64,000 nucleotides of DNA from assembly GCA_002483265.1 (NCBI GenBank), contig DLHO01000026.1, positions 350,510 to 414,509 of the forward strand, in the 5' to 3' direction. A program made the translations under genes and the position numbers. Below, piece after piece: positions 7,184-14,306 of the stretch. Source of the stretch: Flavobacteriales bacterium UBA7666. GTDB taxonomy: Bacteria > Bacteroidota > Bacteroidia > Flavobacteriales_D > Crocinitomicaceae. Numbering within the stretch: the first letter of the stretch is position 1; each line of letters starts with the position of its first letter. Under the pieces are notes generated by a model, which was not told the DNA's origin, made no database searches, and was given only the letters and a program-made list of their open reading frames with translations.

Positions 7184-7729
7184 ATGAGAAAAGTGATTTT
7201 AGACCTTGCCGTAACTCTGGACGGATTTATTGAAGGTCCAAATGGTGAAATCGATTGGTGTATCATGGACGATGATATGGATTTTGACGGTTTTTTGTCC
7301 GGGATTGATACGATCTTTTATGGAAGAGTAAGTTACGATGCATGGGGAAATTATGACCCCGATTCAAATGCAACCGAAGCAGATAAAAAATTCTGGAAAA
7401 GCATCCATGCAAAGAATAAAGTTGTTTTTACAAGTGAAAACAGGGAAGATGACAGAGCAATCTTCGTTCAGTCTAATATTGCTGAAAAAGTAGCTGAAAT
7501 GACGCGAGGGGAAGGGAAAGATATTTGGCTTTATGGAGGTGCTGGCTTGATCAAAAGCTTTATTCAATTTGGATTAATCGATGTGTATCGGATTTCTGTT
7601 CATCCAATCGCTCTGGGTAGTGGCTTACCTTTGTTTGAAAATTTAGAGGAACGGGTTGAATTGGAATTAATACAAACGAATACTTTTAAATCCGGAGTGG
7701 TACAATTGATTTACAAATCAAAGAAATAA
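7184..7729 (+). CDS. Dihydrofolate reductase-family protein (RibD C-terminal-like)
   Basis: A 181-aa protein with the DHFR-like fold of the RibD C-terminal domain family (YyaP/YwjB type). It has the family start VILDLAVTLDGFIEGPNGE, the DTIFYGRVSYDAW segment corresponding to the NADPH-binding TxxxGRxTY region, and IWLYGGAGLIKSFIQFGLID, the conserved GG loop that binds the cofactor pyrophosphate, then ALGSGLPLF. Members reduce unknown substrates and are not essential folate enzymes. It sits 6 bp after the TfoX-like gene and 6 bp before another GNAT gene, so co-transcription is likely. Confidence 0.92.
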   Translation: MRKVILDLAVTLDGFIEGPNGEIDWCIMDDDMDFDGFLSGIDTIFYGRVSYDAWGNYDPDSNATEADKKFWKSIHAKNKVVFTSENREDDRAIFVQSNIAEKVAEMTRGEGKDIWLYGGAGLIKSFIQFGLIDVYRISVHPIALGSGLPLFENLEERVELELIQTNTFKSGVVQLIYKSKK

Positions 7730-7735
7730 GCTGAC

Positions 7736-8287
7736 ATGAACTTTAAACTCATAGAAACAAACCGGCTCCTTCTCAAAGGACTTTCTCCTGAAGATATGAC
7801 GGAGATTTTTGAACGAAATTCAACGCCCCAGATCAAAACAATACTGGGACATCGCTCCGAAGCTGATTATGAGAAAGAATACCAGAAGTACAAGAATGGA
7901 TATTCCAGTTACAACCGCAGTTTCATGCTCTTCTTGTTAGAAGATAAGGTGAGCGGTAAAATCATTGGCCGTTGTGGATTGCATAATTGGAATGCAGATC
8001 ACAGGCGTGCAGAAATCGGTTATTCCATGGAAGATGAAACGTTCAAAAAACAAGGATTGATGTCAGAAGCTGTTGAAGCGGTCATAGATTATGGTTTCAA
8101 GCTGATGAACCTCAATCGCATCGAAGCGCTCGTTGCCAGTTATAATACAGCTTCTCTGAGATTATTGGAAAAGAATGGATTTATCAAAGAAGGTATTTTG
8201 AGAAATCATTACTACGTCAATGGAGTTTTTGAAGATTCAGTCATGTTCTCGAAGCTCAGAGAGGAATATTTGACGAGTAATCAATAG
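7736..8287 (+). CDS. GNAT-family N-acetyltransferase (RimJ-like)
   Basis: A 183-aa acetyltransferase. ETNRLLLKGLSPEDMTEIF is the RimJ-type opening; AEIGYSMEDETFKKQGLMSEA carries the acetyl-CoA loop (KKQGLMSEA), and NRIEALVASYNTASLRLLEK followed by NGFIKEGILRNHYYVNG is the highly conserved end of RimJ/SpeG-like enzymes. The NGF.KEG...NHYYVNG block makes this the most canonical GNAT in the window. It may acetylate a ribosomal protein N-terminus or an amine. The gene lies in a tight run with the DHFR-like gene before and a lipoprotein gene 4 bp after. Confidence 0.92.
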   Translation: MNFKLIETNRLLLKGLSPEDMTEIFERNSTPQIKTILGHRSEADYEKEYQKYKNGYSSYNRSFMLFLLEDKVSGKIIGRCGLHNWNADHRRAEIGYSMEDETFKKQGLMSEAVEAVIDYGFKLMNLNRIEALVASYNTASLRLLEKNGFIKEGILRNHYYVNGVFEDSVMFSKLREEYLTSNQ

Positions 8288-8291
8288 AAAC

Positions 8292-8864
8292 ATGAGAAAA
8301 ACAGTCTTGTTTTTGGCGATAACTTTGTGTGCCTGCATTCAAAATGATCAGAATGCAGTGGATAAATTCAGAATGCTGTCCGGGAGTTTTTCAAAATACG
8401 AGAATTTTTTTCCGATTGTTACGTTGGATGCTACTGATAAAGGAGTTAAGGAAGACATTCACATAATCTATGTATACTTTGATGCAAGAGTGGATTTAAG
8501 TAAATCTTTCCCGCATAATGAAAACATCAATTGTTATTCCTTTCGAATTCTGAAAAACGGCTCCTATCGGCCAACTTTTGAGAAATCTGCCCTAGATATA
8601 TCCAGCAGTTTTCGACCCTATTTCACGAAAGAGTGTCGGAAATTTAAAAATAAAAAGGCGTCGTGGAATATTGCATTCTATCTGGAAATGCCTGATAAAC
8701 CGGAATGGCTGCAGCACGATCAAACACCAATGAATTCCAAAGGAAAACCAATGATCTTTATTTGTCAGATGGATATGATCCACGTTATCCGGGATAATTG
8801 CAGGTTATTTGTATTCTACGATAAAGAAGACCGGATCGTGAAAAATATTTGCCAGCGGCATTAA
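8292..8864 (+). CDS. Putative lipoprotein, unknown function
   Basis: A 190-aa protein with a short hydrophobic N-terminus MRKTVLFLAITLCACI. The LCAC stretch (residues 12-15) can act as a lipobox with the lipidated Cys at 15, although Cys at -2 is unusual. The mature part has no motif that I recognise; it contains two Cys (in INCYSF and KECRKF) that could form a disulfide and a C-terminal RLFVFYDKED block. It is read with the preceding GNAT gene (4-bp gap) and a further GNAT begins 11 bp downstream. Probably a membrane-anchored periplasmic protein limited to this lineage. Confidence 0.7.
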   Translation: MRKTVLFLAITLCACIQNDQNAVDKFRMLSGSFSKYENFFPIVTLDATDKGVKEDIHIIYVYFDARVDLSKSFPHNENINCYSFRILKNGSYRPTFEKSALDISSSFRPYFTKECRKFKNKKASWNIAFYLEMPDKPEWLQHDQTPMNSKGKPMIFICQMDMIHVIRDNCRLFVFYDKEDRIVKNICQRH

Positions 8865-8875
8865 TAAGTAAACGG

Positions 8876-9352
8876 ATGAAATACCAAATAATTCCCTTCG
8901 AAAAAAGCTGTCAGGAAGCAATTTGTGAAATGATGGACGGAATTCAGGACGAGTTTGAAATTCAATTTCGTAATCCGAATGGAAAGCAAATCTCTGATAT
9001 TGTAGATTCTAATAATCTATTTTGGGTGGCTCTGGATGAAAATCGGGTAGTTGGTACAATTGGCTTATCACGGATAGACGATCATTCCGCTTTTTTGAGA
9101 CATTTATTCGTGGCAAAAGAAGCTCGGGGAAAAGAAGGAGTTTCACAAACACTTTTAGACACAGCACTTGGTGAATCTATAAGATTGAACTACGAATCCA
9201 TTTACCTGGGAACCATGGATCAATTCAAAGCAGCTCAACAGTTTTATTTTAAAAATCACTTTATCTGTATTCCAAGAGAAGCCTTGCCGGCTGAAATGCC
9301 AGTGAGCCCAATGGATACCATCTTTTACCTGTTGAAAAATGAACTCAAATAG
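8876..9352 (+). CDS. GNAT-family N-acetyltransferase
   Basis: A 158-aa GNAT protein. The core is NLFWVALDENRVVGTIGLSR (beta4-5), then FLRHLFVAKEARGKEGVSQTLL, the R/Q-x-x-G-x-G/A-like acetyl-CoA loop (ARGKEGVS; the last Gly/Ala is replaced by Val), then YESIYLGTMDQFKAAQQFYF and NHF as motif B. The altered loop makes it a slightly divergent member. The ATG at 8876 is preferred over an upstream TTG because it follows the previous stop by 11 bp. It ends a run of closely packed genes. Confidence 0.85.
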   Translation: MKYQIIPFEKSCQEAICEMMDGIQDEFEIQFRNPNGKQISDIVDSNNLFWVALDENRVVGTIGLSRIDDHSAFLRHLFVAKEARGKEGVSQTLLDTALGESIRLNYESIYLGTMDQFKAAQQFYFKNHFICIPREALPAEMPVSPMDTIFYLLKNELK

Positions 9353-9780
9353 TAAAATGTTTTAGCAATAGGTGTTTGATTTATTTTCTCACATGTGAAA
9401 ATGTAGATGTATTTCAATAAAATAGATAAAAACACACTCAACCGGATAGAGAAGGGTTAAGCATGGATAGAGTATAGATACTGTATGGATAGAGTATGAA
9501 AAGGTTCTAAATTTAACAACCTGTTCCGGCACTTGAGGATGTGTTTTGAGTGTAAATCAATCCGTTTTCGAAATATTTTGAGGTGTTTTAGAAACTGGAT
9601 TAACTGAATTGCAACGGAACGATTTGCCCGATGAAGTCAAAATTTGTTCCGTGTTACTTCTCAAAAATGAGAAAGGATCAAATTGCTTCTCATTCGACAA
9701 ATAAAATAAACGTTAACATGGAGTAATTCTTCCCCATAATAAAAGATTTTGAACTATTTTAAAGAATCAATAGAAGCAAC
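9353..9780. other. Gene-free 428-bp region with short iterons and hairpins
   Basis: No convincing ORF on either strand. It holds the palindrome TCACATGTGA (9389-9398); three GGATAGAG words at 9444, 9465 and 9487 (spacing 21 and 22 bp), the latter two within longer copies ATGGATAGAGTAT at 9463-9475 and 9485-9497; the palindrome AGTATAGATACT between them; and a hairpin TTCTCA/TGAGAA at 9658-9673. The helical spacing suggests a protein-binding array or a decayed gene's regulatory region. Confidence 0.5.
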
Positions 9781-10206
9781 ATGGCAGAAAAGAAACCGAA
9801 ATTGGCAGAGATTAAAACAAAGCCAACAGCAGTTAGTGCGCAAGACTTCATCCATGCGATCGCAGATGAACAAAAGCGCAAAGACAGTTTCGATCTGATC
9901 GAAATGATGAGAAAAGCAACCGGTGAAGAACCCGTCATGTGGGGAGGTTCCATAATTGGATTCGGAAATATGCGTTATGAAAGTCCAAAGACCGGAAGAC
10001 AAGTAGACTGGTTTTTAATCGGTTTCTCGCCACGCAAGGCAAACTTGACGCTATACATTGGTGCGGGCAGTGAAGCTCACGCAGATGCACTAAAAATACT
10101 AGGCAAACACAAAGTTGGTGGTGGTTGTTTGTACATCAATAAATTAGATGATGTGGACGAGAATGTTTTGATGGGAATGATCCATTCGTATTTGAGTAGG
10201 AAGTAA
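9781..10206 (+). CDS. DUF1801 (YdhG-like) protein
   Basis: A 141-aa cytosolic protein of the DUF1801 family. The core is FIHAIADEQKRKDSFDLIEM, EEPVMWGGSIIGFGNMRYE, WFLIGFSPRKANLTLYIGAG and KHKVGGGCLYINKLDDVDE. These match the YdhG/DUF1801 pattern of a small alpha/beta domain whose biochemical role is unknown. The N-terminal 16 residues are Lys- and Pro-rich and probably disordered. The ATG at 9781 is preceded by an A-rich leader. It stands alone, with a 428-bp gene-free stretch before it. Confidence 0.9.
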   Translation: MAEKKPKLAEIKTKPTAVSAQDFIHAIADEQKRKDSFDLIEMMRKATGEEPVMWGGSIIGFGNMRYESPKTGRQVDWFLIGFSPRKANLTLYIGAGSEAHADALKILGKHKVGGGCLYINKLDDVDENVLMGMIHSYLSRK

Positions 10207-10334
10207 ATTATTGATACTCTTTTACCAATCAAATTGATTTAAGTACGTTCAATGAAGTTGATCCCGTCAAAATGCATTCAAAGAAGTAAACTAAAAACTA
10301 ATGGCTATTACCTAATCCTTAATAACTAAATAAA

Positions 10335-10670
10335 ATGGCATCAGATCAAAGTTTTGTAGACTTCATCATGGATCAAATAGGCTCCTCTGGAAAAGTAAGT
10401 TATAAGAAAATGTTTGGGGAGTATGGATTGTATTTTGATATCAAGTTATTCGCGCTGGTTTGTGATAACAAGTTATTCATCAAACCAACAAATTCCGGAA
10501 GAGCATTTATTACTGATCTAGTGGAAGCTCCACCATATCCGGGAGCAAAGCCCAGTTTTTTGATCGAAGATAAATTAGAAGACACCGATTGGTTGAACGA
10601 ATTGATCCGATTGACTGTGGAAGAATTGCCTGAACCGAAACCAAAAAAGCCAAAACCAAAAAAAGCTTAG
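10335..10670 (+). CDS. TfoX N-terminal domain protein
   Basis: A 111-aa protein matching the TfoX N-terminal domain: FVDFIMDQIGSSGKVSYKKMFGEYGLY (residues 7-33) is the diagnostic MFGxxGxY motif, followed by FALVCDNKLFIKPT and EAPPYPGAKPSF. Stand-alone TfoX_N proteins of this size are widespread in Bacteroidota; the domain is half of the competence regulator TfoX/Sxy, but no C-terminal half is present, so a competence role is not implied. The C-terminus is a Pro-Lys tail (PEPKPKKPKPKKA), which may bind nucleic acid or simply be disordered. Confidence 0.92.
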   Translation: MASDQSFVDFIMDQIGSSGKVSYKKMFGEYGLYFDIKLFALVCDNKLFIKPTNSGRAFITDLVEAPPYPGAKPSFLIEDKLEDTDWLNELIRLTVEELPEPKPKKPKPKKA

Positions 10671-10855
10671 AGTACATGCTTATTTAAAAGCAATAAATCT
10701 TCTGGTAAAACAGACCAGAGAAAATTACGCGAGGAACCAGGATCTAATGTTACAGAAAGCAATTGAATTAGTTCAAAAGTGAAAAAGTCAAAAGTGGTGA
10801 TTTTAAAATAATGACTACTTTTCAGCGGTAAAAACACGACTATTCACAAACAGCT

Positions 10856-11224
10856 ATGAAACTATCACGCGTCTGGCTCAACAGAATCGAGGGAATCGGA
10901 TTGATCCTTATCCTGTTCTCCTTCTTTGTACAATCATTTCAAAGTGACTCTGAAAGCTCGTTTCGGGAGTCACAGAATTATCATTTAAACAAGAAGCTGG
11001 ATCATATCTGGACGTTAATCGGTAAAGAATATACCTTGAATCATTCGGAGAGAATAACGGTCGATCTTCAATCCTATAATAAAGATTGGGAATTTTATTC
11101 CAAACAAGTGAAAGAGTTGGAGAGCTGGGAAGGAAAAATAGCACTCTTCTCGCAAATCGGAACGTGGATTTTTGTATTGGGAACCATCATGGTCATTGCT
11201 CCGAAATTCATCGATGAGAAATAA
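10856..11224 (+). CDS. Small two-TM membrane protein
   Basis: A 122-aa protein of unknown function. It has one hydrophobic segment at about residues 12-29 (IGLILILFSFFVQSF) and another near the C-terminus at about 96-114 (IGTWIFVLGTIMVIAP), with a ~65-residue hydrophilic domain between them that should face the periplasm. There is no known motif. Both termini are short and cytosolic. A SUKH-like gene starts 39 bp downstream; co-transcription is possible. Confidence 0.7.
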   Translation: MKLSRVWLNRIEGIGLILILFSFFVQSFQSDSESSFRESQNYHLNKKLDHIWTLIGKEYTLNHSERITVDLQSYNKDWEFYSKQVKELESWEGKIALFSQIGTWIFVLGTIMVIAPKFIDEK

Positions 11225-11263
11225 TGAATTAACTTAGTCATACTAAAATCAGAACAAATAACT

Positions 11264-11821
11264 ATGAAAATACAGGAGTTCAAAGAGAATTGGGGAGTAA
11301 GTAATCTTCCTGCAGAATTAGAAAAATTCATTCAGTTTCAAAACGAGCATTCCGATTTTGAATGCTATTCACAAGGATTCGGGATTATGATCGACGATAA
11401 GTCCGGAATTAAAACCTGGAGTGAGCAGGAAGAATTCCTGGAACGGTTATTTCCTTTTGCTCAGGCGAATGGTTCCGGTTCTACCTATGCATTTTGGAGC
11501 GACGGATCATCCAATGAGCTGAACAAACTTCCAATTGTGGTATTTGGCGATGAAGGCGGCGTTCATGTGGTTGCAGAGAACCTCTTGGCTTTGATGCAGA
11601 TGCTATTGTTCGATTCGGAGATTTCAGTTGATTGGGAGCGGGTTTATTTTTATAAGGATGAGGATTACGAAGAAAGTGAAGACCATGAATCCTTTAAAAA
11701 TTGGCTGAAGAAAGAATTTAACCTCGAACCGGTAGAAGATCCGGATCAATTAATTCAAGCCGCTCAGAAAATCCATCAGGCAGATTTCACAGAGTGGTTC
11801 AAACGCTATTACGCTGATTGA
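11264..11821 (+). CDS. SUKH-like (SMI1/KNR4 superfamily) protein
   Basis: A 185-aa soluble acidic protein. The pattern LPAELEKFIQFQNEHSD (near residues 16-32), YAFWSDGSS (around residue 80) and PIVVFGDEGGVHVVAENL fits the SUKH superfamily, whose members often act as immunity proteins against secreted toxins. The C-terminal helix ends DFTEWFKRYYAD. No toxin gene is adjacent, so it is either an orphan immunity protein or has another role. The following gene begins 2 bp after this stop (ATG at 11824) and is probably translationally coupled. Family assignment is by pattern only and moderately secure. Confidence 0.62.
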   Translation: MKIQEFKENWGVSNLPAELEKFIQFQNEHSDFECYSQGFGIMIDDKSGIKTWSEQEEFLERLFPFAQANGSGSTYAFWSDGSSNELNKLPIVVFGDEGGVHVVAENLLALMQMLLFDSEISVDWERVYFYKDEDYEESEDHESFKNWLKKEFNLEPVEDPDQLIQAAQKIHQADFTEWFKRYYAD

Positions 11822-11823
11822 AA

Positions 11824-12270
11824 ATGACCATTCACCTCGAAATAAGCCCACACGAAGTCACCGATATCAGTTATTTCTCATTGGGGAATTTCATTTTTGA
11901 AAAAGACGGAGTTTATTTTACCAGTAAAAACAGGAAACCGGATCAAAGCTGTATGCTTCTGGCTTCTTTGCCGAATCTTTTTGATCGCTTGGTAAAAGTA
12001 AAAAGAGGAGAGACCCGAAAGTTCGTTTTTAAACCGTTGGATTGTTCCTACGAACTCTTATTTGAAAAACAGAAAGATCAACTCGTCATCAGCGAATTCT
12101 CTCGGCAAAAATTAATCTGTGGAATCGATGAATTTGCAGAGGCATTCTACCGGGAAGTAAATGATCTGATGGTTCGCTACTATTTTAGAATCGAAGAACT
12201 GGACATCGCAAGAGAAGATTTTGTGGAATCATTCAAAAGTTTTATCGAAACGTTTGATTTGGAAAAATGA
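11824..12270 (+). CDS. Hypothetical protein coupled to the SUKH-like gene
   Basis: A 148-aa protein with no signal peptide or membrane segment. I do not recognise the family. It has a beta-rich N-terminal half (IHLEISPHEVTDISYFSLG, DGVYFTSKNRKPDQSCMLLA) and an alpha-helical C-terminal half with DEFAEAFYREVNDLMVRYYF. That helix composition resembles proteins of polymorphic-toxin immunity loci. The ATG at 11824, two bases after the SUKH-like stop, is preferred over the overlapping TTG. Confidence 0.7.
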   Translation: MTIHLEISPHEVTDISYFSLGNFIFEKDGVYFTSKNRKPDQSCMLLASLPNLFDRLVKVKRGETRKFVFKPLDCSYELLFEKQKDQLVISEFSRQKLICGIDEFAEAFYREVNDLMVRYYFRIEELDIAREDFVESFKSFIETFDLEK

Positions 12271-12312
12271 AAGGCTGCTAACCCGAATAGAACTCAGGTT
12301 AGCCACCGAAAT

Positions 12313-12600
12313 TTAAATCCGATCTGTCAGATAAACCATAGGAGCTCCTTGTAATTTCTCTTCCACTAATTCCCGGAAGGCCTGAATATAAGGCTGTTGA
12401 TTGTGTTCCTTTAATGCTTCTTCACTTTCCCAGATTTCCTGAAAAACAAACAACGTTTTATCTGTTGTTCCCTGATGCAGATCGTATTGCAAACAAGCCG
12501 CTTCTTTTCTACTTTCTTTAACCATATTCTGCAGAACTGATTTGACTTCTTCTAGGAATTGCGGCTTGCTATTGAGCGTTGCTGTGAGATAGATTTTCAT
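12313..12600 (-). CDS. Antibiotic biosynthesis monooxygenase (ABM)-domain protein, YgiN-like
   Basis: A 95-aa ferredoxin-like alpha+beta barrel protein of the ABM family: IYLTATLNSKPQFLEEVKSV, SRKEAACLQYDLHQGT, TLFVFQEIWESEEALKEHNQ and PYIQAFRELV are its four standard blocks. YgiN of E. coli, a relative, oxidises menadiol-type quinols and is paired functionally with the quinone reductase MdaB. Here an MdaB-like gene lies upstream on the same strand and overlaps this gene by 32 bp, so the pair looks like a small quinone/quinol redox operon under a divergent LysR regulator. Confidence 0.93.
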   Translation of the reverse strand: MKIYLTATLNSKPQFLEEVKSVLQNMVKESRKEAACLQYDLHQGTTDKTLFVFQEIWESEEALKEHNQQPYIQAFRELVEEKLQGAPMVYLTDRI

Positions 12601-13204
12601 GATTGACTGTTTGAAAGTTGTTTTCTAAATGATTTAAATAAGCAATGCGGTAATTTTCAATTCGTTCTGGAGTGGCATTTTTCTCCAAATCATGAAAGTG
12701 GAAACCATCGATTCGTTTCATTCCGGCAAATTGGTTCATTTTGTGGAACCCAAATAATACGCCGTCGTCTACTGATCGTTGATCGAAGAATTCACCCTCT
12801 AAGGTAAAAGCAGTTTCCGGTGCATTCCAAGTGCTGGTAACCATATATTTTTTACCGTGCATCAATCCACCGGTTCCATAGTTTATCTCCGGATTCGTTC
12901 TGCTTCGACCATCACTGGAGTAAATTCCGTTTTGATGCCCGGCCGTGAAGACTTCATCGATGTATTTCTTCATTAGATTGGGAACATGAAACCACCAAAT
13001 AGGCGTATGGTAAATAATCACGTCTGCCCACTTGAAGTTTTCAGCTTCTCCGAAAGCATCGTACGGATTGTTAATATCAGTGATTCTAACCTCAAAGTTG
13101 TTTTGTGTCAAATAGTCCGAAGTCCAGTTTGTTAATGTCTCGTTGAATTTCCCTCCTGAATGAGCAAAGTGTTGTCCGCCGTTTATGATAAATATCTTTT
13201 TCAT
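12569..13204 (-). CDS. mdaB: NAD(P)H quinone oxidoreductase, MdaB-like (flavodoxin-fold)
   Basis: A 211-aa FAD/FMN-dependent NAD(P)H oxidoreductase of the flavodoxin_2 family. MKKIFIINGGQHFAHSGGKF at the start and WADVIIYHTPIWWFHVPNLM with the following KKYIDEVFTAG are strongly MdaB-like (modulator of drug activity B, a quinone reductase). GTGGLMHGKKYMVTSTWNAP supplies the later flavin-binding loop. The frame is open further upstream, but the ATG at 13204 is chosen because it begins the first strand as in MdaB and clears the divergent LysR promoter. It overlaps the ABM/YgiN-like gene, reproducing the MdaB-YgiN quinone cycle in one operon. Confidence 0.9.
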   Translation of the reverse strand: MKKIFIINGGQHFAHSGGKFNETLTNWTSDYLTQNNFEVRITDINNPYDAFGEAENFKWADVIIYHTPIWWFHVPNLMKKYIDEVFTAGHQNGIYSSDGRSRTNPEINYGTGGLMHGKKYMVTSTWNAPETAFTLEGEFFDQRSVDDGVLFGFHKMNQFAGMKRIDGFHFHDLEKNATPERIENYRIAYLNHLENNFQTVNHENLSHSNAQ

Positions 13205-13238
13205 CGTTTGAATTGTTTCGACAAAATTCAGAAGATTA

Positions 13239-13273
13239 TTTGTATTATGAAAATAACTTAAATTGTATATTTG
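13239..13273 (+). promoter_or_regulatory. Promoter of the LysR gene
   Basis: TTTG at 13239-13242 and TATATTTG at 13266-13273 (23-bp spacer) fit the Bacteroidota -33/-7 consensus; the LysR ATG is 19 bp further on. Confidence 0.5.
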
Positions 13274-13289
13274 TATCATAAAAATGATA
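13274..13289. promoter_or_regulatory. Palindromic candidate LysR operator
   Basis: TATCAT-AAAA-ATGATA is an exact palindrome immediately after the -7 box and 2 bp before the LysR start codon. It contains an ATC-N8-GAT core resembling LysR boxes. A second inverted pair, TTATTT...AAATAA, lies about 20-35 bp upstream (about 13236-13256). Autoregulation is inferred. Confidence 0.45.
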
Positions 13290-13291
13290 GT

Positions 13292-14221
13292 ATGCAAATC
13301 AATTTGGAATGGTTTCGAACGTTTAAAGCGATTTATGAAACAGGAACACTTTCAGCCGCAGCAAAGGAATTGTATGTTTCACAACCCGGAGTAAGCCTGC
13401 ATTTAAACTCATTGGAAGCTTTTACAGGCTATAAATTATTTGATCGTTCTGCAAGAAAGATGGTTCCGACGGAAAAAGGAAAGATTCTCTATAATTTTAT
13501 TTTGGAACCTATCCGGAAACTAGAGACAGCAGAACAACATTTTCACAAGCGCTCACAAGCGGAAAGGGTTACCATAAGTGTTGGAATGTGCTTTGAGACT
13601 TTTCAATATACCTTGGAGGAACATATTCCATCACTGTCATTCAACCTGATCATTAAGTTTGGAGAATATCCGCAGATGCAGCAGGATTTGGACAACGGGT
13701 TATTGGATTTGATCGTAACTCCGCAGAAAGGAACTCAGAAAAATCTTCAATACGAACCATTCTCAAAAGAGCGCATTGTACTTGTTGCAGGGAATAATAC
13801 TCAAACAGAAGAGTTGGAATCGTTTCTGAAAAATGGACAAGTACAAGAAGCCGGGAATTTCTTGAAGCAGCAATTGTGGTATAGTACTGCTGCTGATATG
13901 GAACACCTGAAGAATTTCTGGCTGAAGAATTTTGGTGAACATCCTGATTTCAGACCAAATTTCATTGTTCCGAATATCAGTTCCATCATTCGGTGTTTGA
14001 GTGATGGGAATGGATTCTCCGTTGTTCCGGATTTCCTTTGTCAGAAAGCAATTGATGAAGGTAAAATCAACTTAATTTGGGAAGGAATTGAACCCTGGGA
14101 GAACATTCTGTACTTTGGATCACGAAAAAATACGATCTATCAAGGTGAGTTGAATCAGCTGCAGGAACTCTTCAAAGAAAAATGGGAGCGAGATTTCATA
14201 GATCAACAGGAAGAGAAATAA
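13292..14221 (+). CDS. LysR-family transcriptional regulator
   Basis: A 309-aa LysR-type regulator. The N-terminal winged HTH is complete: NLEWFRTFKAIYETGTLSAA, AKELYVSQPGVSLHLNSLE, AFTGYKLFDRSARKMVPTEK. The remaining ~220 residues are the two-lobed ligand-binding domain, including GLLDLIVTPQKGTQ and IRCLSDGNGFSVVPDF. The ATG at 13292 begins at the usual distance before the HTH. It is divergent from the MdaB-YgiN-like operon, with an 87-bp shared region containing a palindrome, so it very probably controls that operon, perhaps in response to quinones or oxidants. Confidence 0.95.
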   Translation: MQINLEWFRTFKAIYETGTLSAAAKELYVSQPGVSLHLNSLEAFTGYKLFDRSARKMVPTEKGKILYNFILEPIRKLETAEQHFHKRSQAERVTISVGMCFETFQYTLEEHIPSLSFNLIIKFGEYPQMQQDLDNGLLDLIVTPQKGTQKNLQYEPFSKERIVLVAGNNTQTEELESFLKNGQVQEAGNFLKQQLWYSTAADMEHLKNFWLKNFGEHPDFRPNFIVPNISSIIRCLSDGNGFSVVPDFLCQKAIDEGKINLIWEGIEPWENILYFGSRKNTIYQGELNQLQELFKEKWERDFIDQQEEK

Positions 14222-14306
14222 TCAGAAGTCCATTCGAACAAATAACTTATATTTAACCGAAATTTTAAATAGGTAATCCCGGTTACAACCACAAATAAAT
14301 CGACGC

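Noticed and set aside
6869..10670. Competence regulon based on two TfoX-like proteins
   Set aside because: Both are stand-alone small domains; no com or pil genes are near, so no competence role is claimed.
10671..10855. Short open stretch ending in MLQKAIELVQK after the TfoX_N gene, possibly a gene remnant
   Set aside because: The frame is short, has no start codon with a ribosome site and no recognisable domain. It may be a remnant but there is not enough to support a pseudogene.
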